Assembly: GCA_035553895.1 (NCBI GenBank)
Contig: DATMJI010000141.1
Span: forward strand, 1-28,623
From: JADDRA01 sp035553895
Lineage (GTDB): Bacteria; Actinomycetota; Acidimicrobiia; Acidimicrobiales; CADCSY01
DNA length: 28,623 nucleotides
Reading direction: 5' to 3'
Position numbers and translations under genes: made by a program. A model generated the notes under the pieces. The model did not search any database. It was not told where the DNA came from and saw only the letters and a list, made by a program, of their open reading frames with translations. Shown here piece by piece: positions 1-8,323 of the stretch (its first letter is position 1; the number at the start of each line of letters is the position of its first letter).

Positions 1-93
1 GTGCCCGTGGGCTGCCAGCTCCCGGACCCCCTCGGGCGTGAGCGCCACCCGCCGCTCGCTGTCCTTGACCTCGGCGGGCACCCCCACGAGCAC
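1..93 (-). CDS. ald: Alanine dehydrogenase, N-terminal 31 codons (cut by window edge)
   Basis: Only the first 31 codons are inside the window, read leftwards from a GTG at 93. The peptide begins MLVGVPAEVKDSERRVALTP and continues EGVRELAAHGH. This is the typical amino terminus of the alanine dehydrogenase / NAD(P) transhydrogenase alpha family, where a conserved Lys/Glu/Arg segment lies near the pyruvate-binding site. Ald converts L-alanine, NAD+ and water reversibly to pyruvate, ammonia and NADH in the cytoplasm. The position directly after pyrG and a NUDIX gene matches a known actinobacterial order (for example in Streptomyces), which favours Ald over a transhydrogenase subunit. There is no clear Shine-Dalgarno; a TACGGT hexamer sits 6 bases before the GTG, consistent with leaderless expression. 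The rest of the protein cannot be judged. Confidence 0.82.
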   Translation of the reverse strand, partial: MLVGVPAEVKDSERRVALTPEGVRELAAHGH

Positions 94-99
94 ACGCCC

Positions 100-105
100 A
101 CCGTA
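100..105 (-). promoter_or_regulatory. Putative -10 element for ald (leaderless)
   Basis: The minus strand reads TACGGT followed by exactly 6 bases and then the GTG start of ald. This fits TAnnnT at leaderless spacing. No recognisable -35 is present. A short inverted repeat lies about 25 bases further upstream. Confidence 0.4.
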
Positions 106-130
106 GAGGCAGCGGCGCCGCTGCGAACGT

Positions 131-143
131 TGTCGGATCGACA
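131..143. promoter_or_regulatory. Short inverted repeat upstream of ald
   Basis: TGTCG-GAT-CGACA is a 5-bp inverted repeat with a 3-base spacer. It lies 38-50 bases upstream of the ald start, just beyond the putative -10. Actinobacterial ald genes are often controlled by Lrp-family activators such as AldR, so an upstream activator site is possible. It is too short to be firm, and no regulator gene is adjacent. The rest of the 94-189 gap shows no gene or terminator. Confidence 0.25.
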
Positions 144-189
144 GTGTCCAACACGGCCCAGCCGACAAAGAACGGGAGGGGGAGGGGGA

Positions 190-738
190 TCAGCGCAGGC
201 CGAGGGCCTCCCGGGCCAAGGTGAGGCCGATGATGGTCTTGGCGTCGGTGAGGCGGCCGTCGCCGATCATGGCGGGGACATCGTGGAGGTCGACGTGCTC
301 GACGGTCATGTGGGCCTCTTCAACCCCCTGGGCCGACTGCTCGGTCCGCTCCAGGTCACGGGCCAGGTAGACGGTGGCCCGCTCGTCGCAGAAGCCGGGG
401 GTGTTGTAGAACTCGGCCAGCTTGTCCATGCGCCCGGCCCGCCAGCCCACCTCCTCCTCCAACTCGCGGTTGGCGGCCGCCTCCGAGGCCTCCCCGTCGA
501 CGTCGAGCTTGCCGGCGGGGATCTCCAGCAAGAGCCCGTCGATGGCACTGCGGTACTGGCGCACGAGCACGGCCGTGTGCCCGTCAGCGAGCACCGGGAC
601 CACCGACACCGCGCCGCAGTGGCGCACCACCTCGCGGCTGAACTCCTCGCCGTCGGGGCCGACGAAGGTGGCGTCGACGAGGGTGACGACCTCGCCCCGG
701 TGCAGGACCCGCTCGCGCCGGAGCGAGAAGCCGCTCAC
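190..738 (-). CDS. NUDIX hydrolase, ADP-ribose pyrophosphatase type
   Basis: A 182-residue protein starting at a GTG that overlaps the pyrG stop by 4 bases (GTGA). Upstream codons in the same frame run into pyrG and are not part of the gene. The Nudix box runs from Gly76 to Trp99, with the core RELEEEVGW at 91-99 and Glu95/Glu96 as expected Mg2+ ligands. The first loop has one extra residue compared with the canonical G-x5-E spacing, as I recall for the mycobacterial ADP-ribose pyrophosphatase that also follows pyrG. Such enzymes cleave ADP-ribose to AMP and ribose 5-phosphate in the cytoplasm. The LLLEIPAGKLD segment before the box and the EFYNTPGF segment after it are typical of ADPRases. 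Translational coupling to pyrG is likely. Substrate is inferred from family resemblance only. Confidence 0.9.
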   Translation of the reverse strand: MSGFSLRRERVLHRGEVVTLVDATFVGPDGEEFSREVVRHCGAVSVVPVLADGHTAVLVRQYRSAIDGLLLEIPAGKLDVDGEASEAAANRELEEEVGWRAGRMDKLAEFYNTPGFCDERATVYLARDLERTEQSAQGVEEAHMTVEHVDLHDVPAMIGDGRLTDAKTIIGLTLAREALGLR

Positions 739-2384
739 CCGGCCACGCCGGCAGTAGTGGCGTCGGGGTCGAGGAGCCGGGGTCGGCGACCCTCGGCCCG
801 GTCGAGGGCGGCGGCGATGAGCTCCCGGAACAGCGGGGCCGGGCGGTCGGGCCGGCTCTTGAACTCGGGATGGGCCTGGGTGCCGACCCAGTAGGGGTGC
901 CCGTCCAGCTCGACGAACTCCACCAGTCGCCGGTCGGGCGACACCCCGGAGCACACCAGGCCGGCCTCCTCGAAGCGAGCCCGGTAGCGGGAGTTGAACT
1001 CGTAGCGGTGACGGTGGCGTTCGTAGATGAGCTCTTGGCCGTAGGCCCGAGCCACCACCGAGCCCGGGGTGAGGCTGGCCGGGTAGACCCCGAGGCGCAT
1101 GGTGCCGCCCAGGTCGACCACGTCCCGCTGGGTCTCCATGAGATCGATCACCTTGTGGAGGGCGCTGGCGTCGAACTCCGAGGAGTTGGCCCCGCTCAGG
1201 CCGAGCACGTTGCGGGCGAACTCGATCACCATCACCTGCATGCCCAGGCACAACCCGAGGCAGGGGACGCCGTGCTCGCGGGCGTAGCCGGCGGCGGTCA
1301 CCTTGCCCTCGATGCCCCGCTCGCCGAAGCCGCCGGGGATGACGATGGCGTCGAGGTCGCGCAGGCGCCCGTCCGCCAGCAGCCCCTCGACCTCCTCGGC
1401 CTGGATCCACTCCAGCTCCACGCCGGCCCCGTGGTGGTAGCCGGCGTGGCGCAGGGCCTCGGCCACCGACAGGTAGGCGTCGGGCAGGCTCACGTACTTG
1501 CCGATGATGCCCACCCGTACCGGCCGGTCGGCAGCATCGACCCGGGCCACCAGCGCCTCCCAGTCTCCCAGATCGGCCCTGCCCTCGAGGCCGAGCAGGC
1601 GGCACACCTCGTCGTCGAGGCCCTCCTCGTGGAGCACCAGGGGGATCTCGTAGAGGTGGCGGGCGTCGACGGCGTTGACCACCCCCCGCAGGGGCACGTC
1701 GCAGAGGTCGGAGATCTTGGCCTTGAGCGAGTCGGGGATGGGCCCGTCGCTGCGGCAGACGATGGCGTCGGGCTGGATACCCCGGCTGCGCAGCTCGGTG
1801 ACCGAGTGCTGGGTGGGTTTGGTCTTTTGCTCGCCCGACGGACCCAGGTAGGGCACCAACGTGACGTGCACGTAGCAGACGTTCTCCCGCCCGACGTCCT
1901 TGCGGAACTGGCGGATGGACTCGAGGAACGGGAGGATCTCGATGTCGCCCACCGTGCCGCCCACCTCGGTGATGACCACGTCGACGTCCTCGGTGCCCAG
2001 GCGGGTGATGCGGCGCTTGATCTCGTCGGTGATGTGGGGGATCACCTGCACCGTGCGCCCCAGGTAGTCGCCCCGGCGCTCGGCGGCCAGGACCGACTGG
2101 TAGATCGACCCGGTGGTGGCGTTTGAGGACTGGGAGAGGTTCTCGTCGATGAAACGCTCATAGTGGCCGAGGTCGAGGTCGGTCTCGCCGCCGTCCTCGG
2201 TGACGAAGACCTCGCCGTGCTCGAAGGGGTTCATCGTCCCGGGATCGACGTTGATGTAGGGATCGAGCTTTTGGATGGTGACCCGCAGCCCCCGGCACTT
2301 GAGCAGGCGACCGAGCGACGACGCCGTGAGCCCCTTGCCGAGGGAGCTGGTGACGCCCCCGGTGACGAAGATGTATTTGGTCAC
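735..2384 (-). CDS. pyrG: CTP synthase
   Basis: A 549-residue protein of standard length. It makes CTP from UTP, ATP and glutamine in the cytoplasm. The amidoligase domain covers about 1-270 and opens with MTKYIFVTGGVTSSLGKG, the P-loop. The class I glutaminase domain covers about 290-530, with nucleophile Cys379 in GLCLGM and the His505/Glu507 pair in AHPEF. The start is a GTG at 2384 and no upstream in-frame alternative is needed. It lies 71 bases after the MraY/WecA-like gene and overlaps the NUDIX gene by 4 bases. Possible own promoter: TAGGAT at 2453-2448. I saw no G-run initiation site of the Bacillus CTP-sensing type. All key residues visible are intact, so an ordinary active enzyme is expected. 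Confidence 0.98.
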   Translation of the reverse strand: MTKYIFVTGGVTSSLGKGLTASSLGRLLKCRGLRVTIQKLDPYINVDPGTMNPFEHGEVFVTEDGGETDLDLGHYERFIDENLSQSSNATTGSIYQSVLAAERRGDYLGRTVQVIPHITDEIKRRITRLGTEDVDVVITEVGGTVGDIEILPFLESIRQFRKDVGRENVCYVHVTLVPYLGPSGEQKTKPTQHSVTELRSRGIQPDAIVCRSDGPIPDSLKAKISDLCDVPLRGVVNAVDARHLYEIPLVLHEEGLDDEVCRLLGLEGRADLGDWEALVARVDAADRPVRVGIIGKYVSLPDAYLSVAEALRHAGYHHGAGVELEWIQAEEVEGLLADGRLRDLDAIVIPGGFGERGIEGKVTAAGYAREHGVPCLGLCLGMQVMVIEFARNVLGLSGANSSEFDASALHKVIDLMETQRDVVDLGGTMRLGVYPASLTPGSVVARAYGQELIYERHRHRYEFNSRYRARFEEAGLVCSGVSPDRRLVEFVELDGHPYWVGTQAHPEFKSRPDRPAPLFRELIAAALDRAEGRRPRLLDPDATTAGVAG

Positions 2385-2447
2385 GCTGGCTTCGACTTCA
2401 CGTCGTGGCGCCTCCCGAGTCGGAACCTCACCGTTGCTCGGGATCCG

Positions 2448-2453
2448 ATCCTA
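2448..2453 (-). promoter_or_regulatory. Possible -10 element for pyrG
   Basis: The minus strand reads TAGGAT (TAnnnT) just after the stop codon of the MraY/WecA-like gene, about 64 bases before the pyrG start. No matching -35 was found. It would give pyrG, the NUDIX gene and possibly ald a transcript separate from the long upstream run. Confidence 0.25.
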
Positions 2454-2455
2454 GC

Positions 2456-3295
2456 TCAGGCCCGCCGGCCGGCCCGGTCGAGCACCCGCAGGAGCGGTAC
2501 GGCGTCGATGATCCGGGAGAACGACACCACCTCGCCGGCGGCGTTGAGGGCGAGGAGGCCCACCAGCACCGCCACCCGGGCGCCCGGCGGCGTGGACACC
2601 ACCACGCCGAGGCCGAGGGCGCCGCCGAGGGGGTTGGCGCCGGTGTCGCCCAGCATCACCCGCTCCCCCAGGTCGGCGGGGAGCAGGGCGGCCGCCGCCC
2701 CCACCACCACCGCCACCCCGGCCAGCGGCTCGGCCAGCCCCGTGGCCCCGGCCAGCACCACGAAGGCCGCCACCGCCACCTTCAGGGTCCGGCCCGGTGC
2801 CCGGTCGAAGAGGTTGGCGGCGTTGGCGGCGAGGGCGACGACCAGGGCATCGACCACCAGCTGGCCGGCGCCGCCCGACAGCGGCGCGCACACGGCCACC
2901 GCCAGTGCCCCGCCCCCCACCAGCTTGAGCCCGCCGGTGGTGAGCCGGCCCCGCACCAGGGCGTCCAGGTGACCCCGAAACCCGCGTCCATCCCGGGCCG
3001 ACCCCGCCAGGTCGTCGACCAGGCCGAGCACGGCCAGGCCGGTCACGGTCGCCACCACCAGAGCACCGCTCACCACCCGCCGGCCGGCACCCGACCCGGC
3101 GACCGACACGGCCAGTGCCTCGGCCCCGGCCACCACCACCAGGGCCAGCACCAGCACCAGCCCCCCGGCAATGGGCACCGCCGCCCCCCGGTGGTTGGCC
3201 CGGGCGAAGGCCGGTGCGCCGAGCAGGCCCCGGAGGGCGAACCACCCGAGAGCGCCCGCCAGGGCGCCGAGAGCCGAGCCCACCACCACGATCAC
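2456..3295 (-). CDS. MraY/WecA-family (PNPT) sugar-phosphate transferase, function unknown
   Basis: A 279-residue, strongly hydrophobic protein with about ten membrane segments. Family features in order: an N-terminal NHRGAAVPIAGG segment, GLVDDLAGS (the Asp-Asp of the Mg site), RGHLDALVRGRLTTGGLK, NAANLFDRAPGRTLK, and LGDTGANPLG near the C-terminus. These belong to the polyprenyl-phosphate N-acetylhexosamine-1-phosphate transferase superfamily. The protein is shorter than classical MraY (about 360) and lacks its extended cytoplasmic loop, so it is probably not the essential MraY. It resembles a little-studied actinobacterial branch with an N-x2-NLFD-x-x-PGR motif. The start is taken as GTG 3295 because AGGAGG lies 10 bases upstream at 3311-3306; an in-frame GTG at 3334 is the alternative. 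Placement beside glycosyltransferases and murJ suggests a lipid-linked envelope glycan. Sugar and acceptor are unknown. Confidence 0.75.
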   Translation of the reverse strand: MIVVVGSALGALAGALGWFALRGLLGAPAFARANHRGAAVPIAGGLVLVLALVVVAGAEALAVSVAGSGAGRRVVSGALVVATVTGLAVLGLVDDLAGSARDGRGFRGHLDALVRGRLTTGGLKLVGGGALAVAVCAPLSGGAGQLVVDALVVALAANAANLFDRAPGRTLKVAVAAFVVLAGATGLAEPLAGVAVVVGAAAALLPADLGERVMLGDTGANPLGGALGLGVVVSTPPGARVAVLVGLLALNAAGEVVSFSRIIDAVPLLRVLDRAGRRA

Positions 3296-3305
3296 GAGCC
3301 GACCG

Positions 3306-3311
3306 CCTCCT
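3306..3311 (-). promoter_or_regulatory. Shine-Dalgarno AGGAGG deciding the start at 3295
   Basis: AGGAGG on the minus strand ends 10 bases before the GTG at 3295. It lies inside the reading frame that would begin at GTG 3334, which argues for the downstream start. It is among the few strong ribosome-binding sites in this minus-strand run. Confidence 0.5.
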
Positions 3312-3393
3312 GCCGGCCTTGGCCCGGTGACCACCCCCGGGCCGCCGGGCCCGGGCGGCGCACCCGGTCAGCCACGACCGTGCCTGCTCGGAG

Positions 3394-5016
3394 TCACGGC
3401 CCGGCCCCGGCCCCGGCCCGCCGGTAGAGGGTGACCGCCATCGACGCACCCTCCTCGTCGACCCACCGCGGCGGCCACGGTCCCCACACCCGAACCATCT
3501 CCGGATGGCCGGCCAGGGCGTTGAGGGCGGCCACGCAGTTGGTGTCCATCAGGCGGTACCACGCCAGGTCGCTGGCGTCGGTGAACAGCCGGGGGCAGGC
3601 GATGACCACGTGGCCGCCGCGACGGAGCCGCTCGACCTCCTGGTCGAGCACGGCCGCCGGATCGGCGGCAGCCAGGCGCTCCTTGGCGTGGCGCCAGTCG
3701 GCCGCCAGCGGGTCGGCCACCACCCCGCTGGGCTCGGCGTAGCGCAGTCCGGTCCCGAGGTAATAGGCGAAGAGGGGGAGCTGCTCGAACTGCGTCGTCA
3801 TGACCACGTCGCCCGGACCGAGGACCGGAGCCAGGGCACCGGCCAGCGAGCGCACGTTGCTCTTGGGCGCGGGCGCCGAGGTGGCGCTCCAAGGACCGAT
3901 GGTCGGCAGCGTCCACATGGCCACGACCGCCACCAGGGCCAGCACCCCGGCTCGACCGGCCCGGGCCAGGGCCAGGGCCGAGACCAGGAGCACGGGCGCC
4001 AGCAGGGCCCCGAAGTAGCGGGCGGACCACGCCGGCTCGACCTGGGACGACAACCACGCCAGCGCCAGCGTCGCCGTGGCCACGCCGCTCAGGACGGCGG
4101 CGGCCACCGCCTGGCCCGACCAGGCCCGGCGGCGGTGCCCGAGCACCACCCCGCCGAGCACGGCGGCCAGCACCAGGCTGACCCAGGGGCTGCCCAGGAC
4201 CGAGTGCACGGCTGCGGCGATGTCGCCGGTGCCGGGCGTGCGCGACCACGGCGCTCCCGTGCGGCGGACCTGGCCGGCGAGGGTCGGCACCCAGGGCAGG
4301 TACACGAGCGTGGCTCCGCCGAAGGCCAGGGCGGCGTCGAGCGCCACCGCCCGGCGGGCTCCCCGCTCGGTCGCCCGCAGGCACACGGGAACGGCCAGGG
4401 CCAGGGCGGCGACGAGGAAGAGGCCCCAGTTGTGGGTGTAGGCCACGGCCGCCAGCGCCAGGGCGAGGATTGTGGTCATGGCCCGGCGGCGCTGCACCAG
4501 AACCTGGACGAAGGCCGACACCGCCACCAGGGCGACCACCACGAGGAGGGGATACATGCGGGCGTCGCGGCTGGCCAGCGTCAGGTACGAGCTGAAGGCG
4601 GCCAGCGTGGCCGCCATCCAGCCGGCCCGCTGCCCAAACAGGCGGCGCGCCGCCCAGAACGCCACCGGCACGGCCACCACCGCCAGCACCAGCGACAGCG
4701 CCCGCACCGACACCTCGGACGGGCCGAAGAGCCTCATCCACAGGTGGAGGAGGACGAAGTACAGCGGCGGTGACCCGTCGCCGCTCAACAGGGCGGGGAT
4801 CTCTCCCAAGCCGTGGGAGGCGAGCCCGACCGAGATGCCTTCGTCGACCCAGAGGGACAGCTCTCGGCCCCCCCATCGCACGGCGGCCGAGGCAGCCGCG
4901 AGCACGGACAGCCCGGCCAGCCGGCCAGGCCATCGCCGGACCCACCTGGGCCGGGGCGGGCGCTCGTCGTGGGGATCGGGCGCCCGCCCCCCCGCTCGCA
5001 GGGTGGTGGCCGTCAC
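3394..5016 (-). CDS. Membrane glycosyltransferase, GT39/ArnT-like (GT-C fold)
   Basis: A 540-residue polytopic protein with a GTG start sharing GTGA with the stop of the preceding gene. After a short basic N-terminus and a first membrane helix comes SLWVDEGISVG. The Asp-Glu pair in the first extracytoplasmic loop is the hallmark of GT-C enzymes using polyprenyl-phosphate sugars. SGDGSPPLYFVLLHLWMRLFG then begins the second membrane segment. SRDARMYPLL matches the family's R-D/E-x-R-M-Y-x-L motif. About ten further hydrophobic segments precede a C-terminal soluble domain from about 410 on (NVRSLAGALAP, YYLGTGLRY). Enzymes of this type transfer mannose or other sugars to proteins, lipids or wall polymers on the outer face of the membrane. 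Donor and acceptor cannot be told from sequence. The location next to an AlkP-fold protein, a GT4 enzyme and a PNPT enzyme suggests a shared envelope glycan pathway. Confidence 0.8.
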   Translation of the reverse strand: MTATTLRAGGRAPDPHDERPPRPRWVRRWPGRLAGLSVLAAASAAVRWGGRELSLWVDEGISVGLASHGLGEIPALLSGDGSPPLYFVLLHLWMRLFGPSEVSVRALSLVLAVVAVPVAFWAARRLFGQRAGWMAATLAAFSSYLTLASRDARMYPLLVVVALVAVSAFVQVLVQRRRAMTTILALALAAVAYTHNWGLFLVAALALAVPVCLRATERGARRAVALDAALAFGGATLVYLPWVPTLAGQVRRTGAPWSRTPGTGDIAAAVHSVLGSPWVSLVLAAVLGGVVLGHRRRAWSGQAVAAAVLSGVATATLALAWLSSQVEPAWSARYFGALLAPVLLVSALALARAGRAGVLALVAVVAMWTLPTIGPWSATSAPAPKSNVRSLAGALAPVLGPGDVVMTTQFEQLPLFAYYLGTGLRYAEPSGVVADPLAADWRHAKERLAAADPAAVLDQEVERLRRGGHVVIACPRLFTDASDLAWYRLMDTNCVAALNALAGHPEMVRVWGPWPPRWVDEEGASMAVTLYRRAGAGAGP

Positions 5017-7229
5017 GTCGGCCGGGTCAACGCCATGGCCAGCACCGTCAGGTAGGGCAGGAGCACGGCCAGCATCATGGCCGGCACCGCCACCCCCGAG
5101 TCGTTGAGGCCACCGCCGAGCACGGCGAGCACCAGGCCCCCGACCAGCAGGGCCCGCAGGCCGGGCACGGCGGCGTCGACCTGGCCCAGCAGCCGGGGCC
5201 GGTACCACAACAAGAAGGCGAAGAAGGCCAGTGCGGCGGGGATGATGAGCGACCACACCGAGGAGAACAGCAGCGAAACGTTGGCACCGAGCTTGCGCTC
5301 GAGGATGGTGCCGACGCCCGCCCCCCCGTCGAGCACCCGGGCGGCGAAGCGTCCCACATGGGTTCGCTCGCCCGCCGGTCGGGCCAGATCGGCGGCGGCG
5401 AAGGCCGTCACCACCAGGGCGGTGACGGCCAGGCCGACGACGGCGTGGCGGGGGCGCAGGTGCTGGCGGAGGAGCAGCACCACCACGATCACCGCCGCCG
5501 GCACCAGGGCGAGCACGCCCCCGACATCGGCCCCGAAGGCGGGGTGGCCGTCGGCCACCACCACCACGGCGAGGACGGCGGCCACGCCGGCCACGCCCCG
5601 CCGCCGCCGCTGCTGCGGCACCGAGTCGTCCCCCAGGCCCAGGGCGGCCCATGCCCCGGTCACCAGGACCAGAGCGCCCATGGACACCTGGGCGAAGGCC
5701 AGGTTGCCGTAGCCGGAGAAGCGCCCGGCGACGATGGGTGAGTAGCCGAAGACGGTGTTCAGCTGCAGCGCGCTCCCGGCCAGCACGTCCCCCACCAGCA
5801 CGGCCACGGTCAGGCCCACCAGCACCAGAGGTGCGGCCAGGGGCCGGGTCCGGCCACCGGGAGGGAGCCAACGGTGCACCGCGGCCTGCGCACCCAGGGC
5901 CAGCGCCGCCGCGGCCAGGAAGGAGGCGACGATGAAACCGCCCACACTGAGGCGGTGGGAGGGCACGAGCCCGGAGAGGAAGGCCACCGGGGGCAGGGCG
6001 AGGACGACCAGGGCCAGGGACGACACCGCCGGCCGCAGCCGGGTCCAGCGGGACAGGGCGGCGGCGGCCACGGCGTAGACGCAGATCTGCAAGACGACGA
6101 AGGCCACGCTGAAGGGGCCGGTGGCCTCGTCCCGGAAGGTGGCGATGTCGTTGGCCTCGGCCAGCTCGGCGAAGCGGCTCGGGCCGGGGGAGCCCCCGCC
6201 GGCCGAGGCGAGCACGACGCCGTTCATCGATGCCGGGGCCTCCACGCCGAGGGCGGCCAGAGCCGTCGGGGCCACGTCGGGCAGCACGACGTAGCCGGCC
6301 CGGTTGGTGCTGGCGCTGGTGGCCACCCCCGGCGCCACACCGGGCCCGGCCAGAGCGGCGACGGTGAGGCTGTCGCGGCCCGGCCGGTTCGACGCCGGCG
6401 CCACCACCATCACCAGGTGGCGGTCGAGGTCGACCCGCCCCAGCAGGGCAGCCAGCAGATCGTCGGCCTGCCCCAGCGCCCGGCGGCGCTCGGCCCGGTC
6501 GGCGCCGCCGGCGCCGGGGCCGGTGGCCACCTGGAGCCGGGCCAGATCGGGGGCCTCCACCAGCACCAGATCGGAGCCCTTCCAGACCTGCTCGAAGGCC
6601 GCCACCATGGCATCGGTGTCGCCGCTACGCCCGCCGGGGGCGGGCGGGTCGACCACGCTCAGCTCGGGGCCGACCGTGCCGACGGGGACCACGCCCCGGC
6701 GGTCCATCACCGCCGCCGCCGCCTCCCGGTGGACCTCGACCCCGCCGCCGGGCAGGGCCACGTCGGCGTTGGCCACCACCCCGGCGGCCAGGCCGGCGCC
6801 GGCCAGGGCCTGGCCCAGGGCGCCGGGCCGGGCGCCGAAGTCCATGCGCCCATTCACCCGGGCGAGGGCCTCGGCGCCGGTGACGACGATGCCGGTCCCG
6901 GGCACGGGCACGGCCAGGGCCGCACCGGTGGCGGTACCCGCCCGGTTGCCGGCCCCGATGGTGGCGTAGCCCTCCCCCAGCGAGGTCCGCGGTCCGATGG
7001 TGCGCACCGACAGTGAGGCGACGGCGCTGCGGGCCAGCAGGCCGGTCAGCGCCGGCGGGCGCTCGTCGAGCACCGACTGCCAGGTAAGGGTGGGAACGCT
7101 GAAGACGAGGACCTTGGCCGCCGGGGCCGGGCGCTCCTGGCTGGCGGCCGGGCGGCCGGGACCCAGGACCAGGCCGAGGACCACGGCCCCCAGGAGCAGT
7201 CCGACCAGCAGGTGTGGTGCCCTGGTCAT
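5013..7229 (-). CDS. Membrane protein with extracytoplasmic alkaline-phosphatase-fold domain, function unknown
   Basis: A 738-residue protein starting at ATG 7229, which shares one base with the GT4 stop (TGATG). An N-terminal signal-anchor (about residues 6-30) is followed by a roughly 340-residue domain with the AlkP-superfamily layout: VLVFSVPTLTW, ALTGLLARSAVASLSVRT, EGYATIGAGNRAG, LDRHLVMVVAP. About ten membrane helices follow from about residue 385 to the end, including GRFSGYGNLAFAQ, similar to a GARFYGIGNE-type motif I recall in uncharacterised Firmicutes membrane proteins. The first metal-ligand Asp expected after VFSV is Pro here, and no obvious S/T-D-H ligand follows the later VVAP, so the domain may not be catalytic. 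Overlapping genes on both sides tie it to two glycosyltransferases. I do not recognise a named function. Confidence 0.75.
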   Translation of the reverse strand: MTRAPHLLVGLLLGAVVLGLVLGPGRPAASQERPAPAAKVLVFSVPTLTWQSVLDERPPALTGLLARSAVASLSVRTIGPRTSLGEGYATIGAGNRAGTATGAALAVPVPGTGIVVTGAEALARVNGRMDFGARPGALGQALAGAGLAAGVVANADVALPGGGVEVHREAAAAVMDRRGVVPVGTVGPELSVVDPPAPGGRSGDTDAMVAAFEQVWKGSDLVLVEAPDLARLQVATGPGAGGADRAERRRALGQADDLLAALLGRVDLDRHLVMVVAPASNRPGRDSLTVAALAGPGVAPGVATSASTNRAGYVVLPDVAPTALAALGVEAPASMNGVVLASAGGGSPGPSRFAELAEANDIATFRDEATGPFSVAFVVLQICVYAVAAAALSRWTRLRPAVSSLALVVLALPPVAFLSGLVPSHRLSVGGFIVASFLAAAALALGAQAAVHRWLPPGGRTRPLAAPLVLVGLTVAVLVGDVLAGSALQLNTVFGYSPIVAGRFSGYGNLAFAQVSMGALVLVTGAWAALGLGDDSVPQQRRRRGVAGVAAVLAVVVVADGHPAFGADVGGVLALVPAAVIVVVLLLRQHLRPRHAVVGLAVTALVVTAFAAADLARPAGERTHVGRFAARVLDGGAGVGTILERKLGANVSLLFSSVWSLIIPAALAFFAFLLWYRPRLLGQVDAAVPGLRALLVGGLVLAVLGGGLNDSGVAVPAMMLAVLLPYLTVLAMALTRPT

Positions 7230-8323
7230 CAGCGGCCGAGGACCGAGCGGTACACGCCCTCCACGGCGTCCACCAGCACCTCCGGGTGGTAGCGGCGCCG
7301 GAAGGCCGCTTCGGCCGCCCACGCCCGGCGGGCCGCCTCCTCGGGATCGGCCAGCGCCTCGCCCAGGGCGGCGGCCAGTGCCTCGGGATCACCCGCCGGC
7401 ACCAGCCAGGCGGACTCCCCGTCGACGATCATCTCGGGGATCCCGCCCACGGCGGTGGCCACCACCGGACGCCCTAGTTGCATGGCCTCGGCCACCACCA
7501 GCGGCCATCCCTCCCAGCGCGAGGCCAGGGTCACCACGTCGGCGGCGGCCAGGACGTCGGCCCCGGGGCGGGCACCGGCCAGCACCACCGTCTCGCCCAG
7601 CCCCCGGCGCTCGACCTGCCGGGCCAGGGTGGCGCGGTCGGGCCCCGTCCCCACGACGGCCACGCGCACCCCGCTCACCCGGCGGGCCAGGAGGGCAGCG
7701 GCCTCCACCAGCGTGGCCTGATCCTTCTGGGGGTGCAGCCGGGCCACGTTGACGACCAACGGCCGGGTGGGGCCGGCACCCAGGCTGGCCCGGACCTCGG
7801 CGACCGGCGTGACCGGCCGGGGCGGGGGAGCCACCGGCGCGATAACCCGCACCCGGTCGGCACCGGGGATGCCGGTCAGGCGGCGGGCCATCTCGCCCGA
7901 CACCACCACCAGGGCGTCGCAGCGCCGGGGCAGGGCCGACTCCATCCGGGAGAGCACGGCCCGGGCGAGAGGCCGGGTGTTGTCCAGCACCACGTTGTGG
8001 GCGGTCACCACCAGCGGGGTCGGGGACGCCAGGCTGGCCGCCAGCCAGCCCGCTTTGAGGCCGTGGGCGTGAACCAGGTCAGCTCCGGCAACCGATCGGG
8101 CCAGGGCCCGCCGGGCCGTCCAGGCGGCCCGCGGTGCCGGCCCGGCGGGCACCTCGACCCGGTGGTCCAGGTGCCCCAGGCCATCGAGGACCCCGGCGGG
8201 ACCGGCCAGCTCCACCACCCAACCCCGCTCGGCCAGCAACCGGCTCAGCTCGACGACATGGCGGCGAATCCCCCCCGTCGAGGGCCCCAGGAGCTGGAGG
8301 AGCCGCCCGGACGCCTCAGCCAC
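7229..8323 (-). CDS. Glycosyltransferase family 4 (GT-B fold)
   Basis: A 364-residue cytoplasmic glycosyltransferase with a GTG start; it overlaps the murJ 3' end by 8 bases. The N-terminal acceptor half contains GGIRRHVVELSRLLAERG and LVHAHGLKAG. The C-terminal nucleotide-sugar half has NVARLHPQKDQATLVEAA, then SRWEGWPLVVAEAMQLGRPV, which carries the E-x7-E motif, then GGIPEMIVDGESAWLVPAGD. This is the typical GT4 arrangement, using UDP- or GDP-sugars with retention of configuration. The acceptor is unknown; MshA- and PimB-like activities belong to the same family and cannot be excluded. Being sandwiched between the lipid II flippase and the AlkP-fold membrane protein points to cell envelope glycan or glycolipid synthesis. 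Confidence 0.88.
   Translation of the reverse strand: MAEASGRLLQLLGPSTGGIRRHVVELSRLLAERGWVVELAGPAGVLDGLGHLDHRVEVPAGPAPRAAWTARRALARSVAGADLVHAHGLKAGWLAASLASPTPLVVTAHNVVLDNTRPLARAVLSRMESALPRRCDALVVVSGEMARRLTGIPGADRVRVIAPVAPPPRPVTPVAEVRASLGAGPTRPLVVNVARLHPQKDQATLVEAAALLARRVSGVRVAVVGTGPDRATLARQVERRGLGETVVLAGARPGADVLAAADVVTLASRWEGWPLVVAEAMQLGRPVVATAVGGIPEMIVDGESAWLVPAGDPEALAAALGEALADPEEAARRAWAAEAAFRRRYHPEVLVDAVEGVYRSVLGR

Noticed and set aside
739..1605. Upstream extension of the NUDIX reading frame
   Set aside because: It lies wholly within pyrG in another frame, has Arg/Pro/Gly-rich shadow composition, and the NUDIX family starts at the GTG overlapping the pyrG stop.
2456..3295. Calling this gene the essential MraY
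   Set aside because: It is about 80 residues too short, lacks the long cytoplasmic loop, and sits away from murE/murD; murF is elsewhere in the window. A WecA/MraY-like relative is safer.
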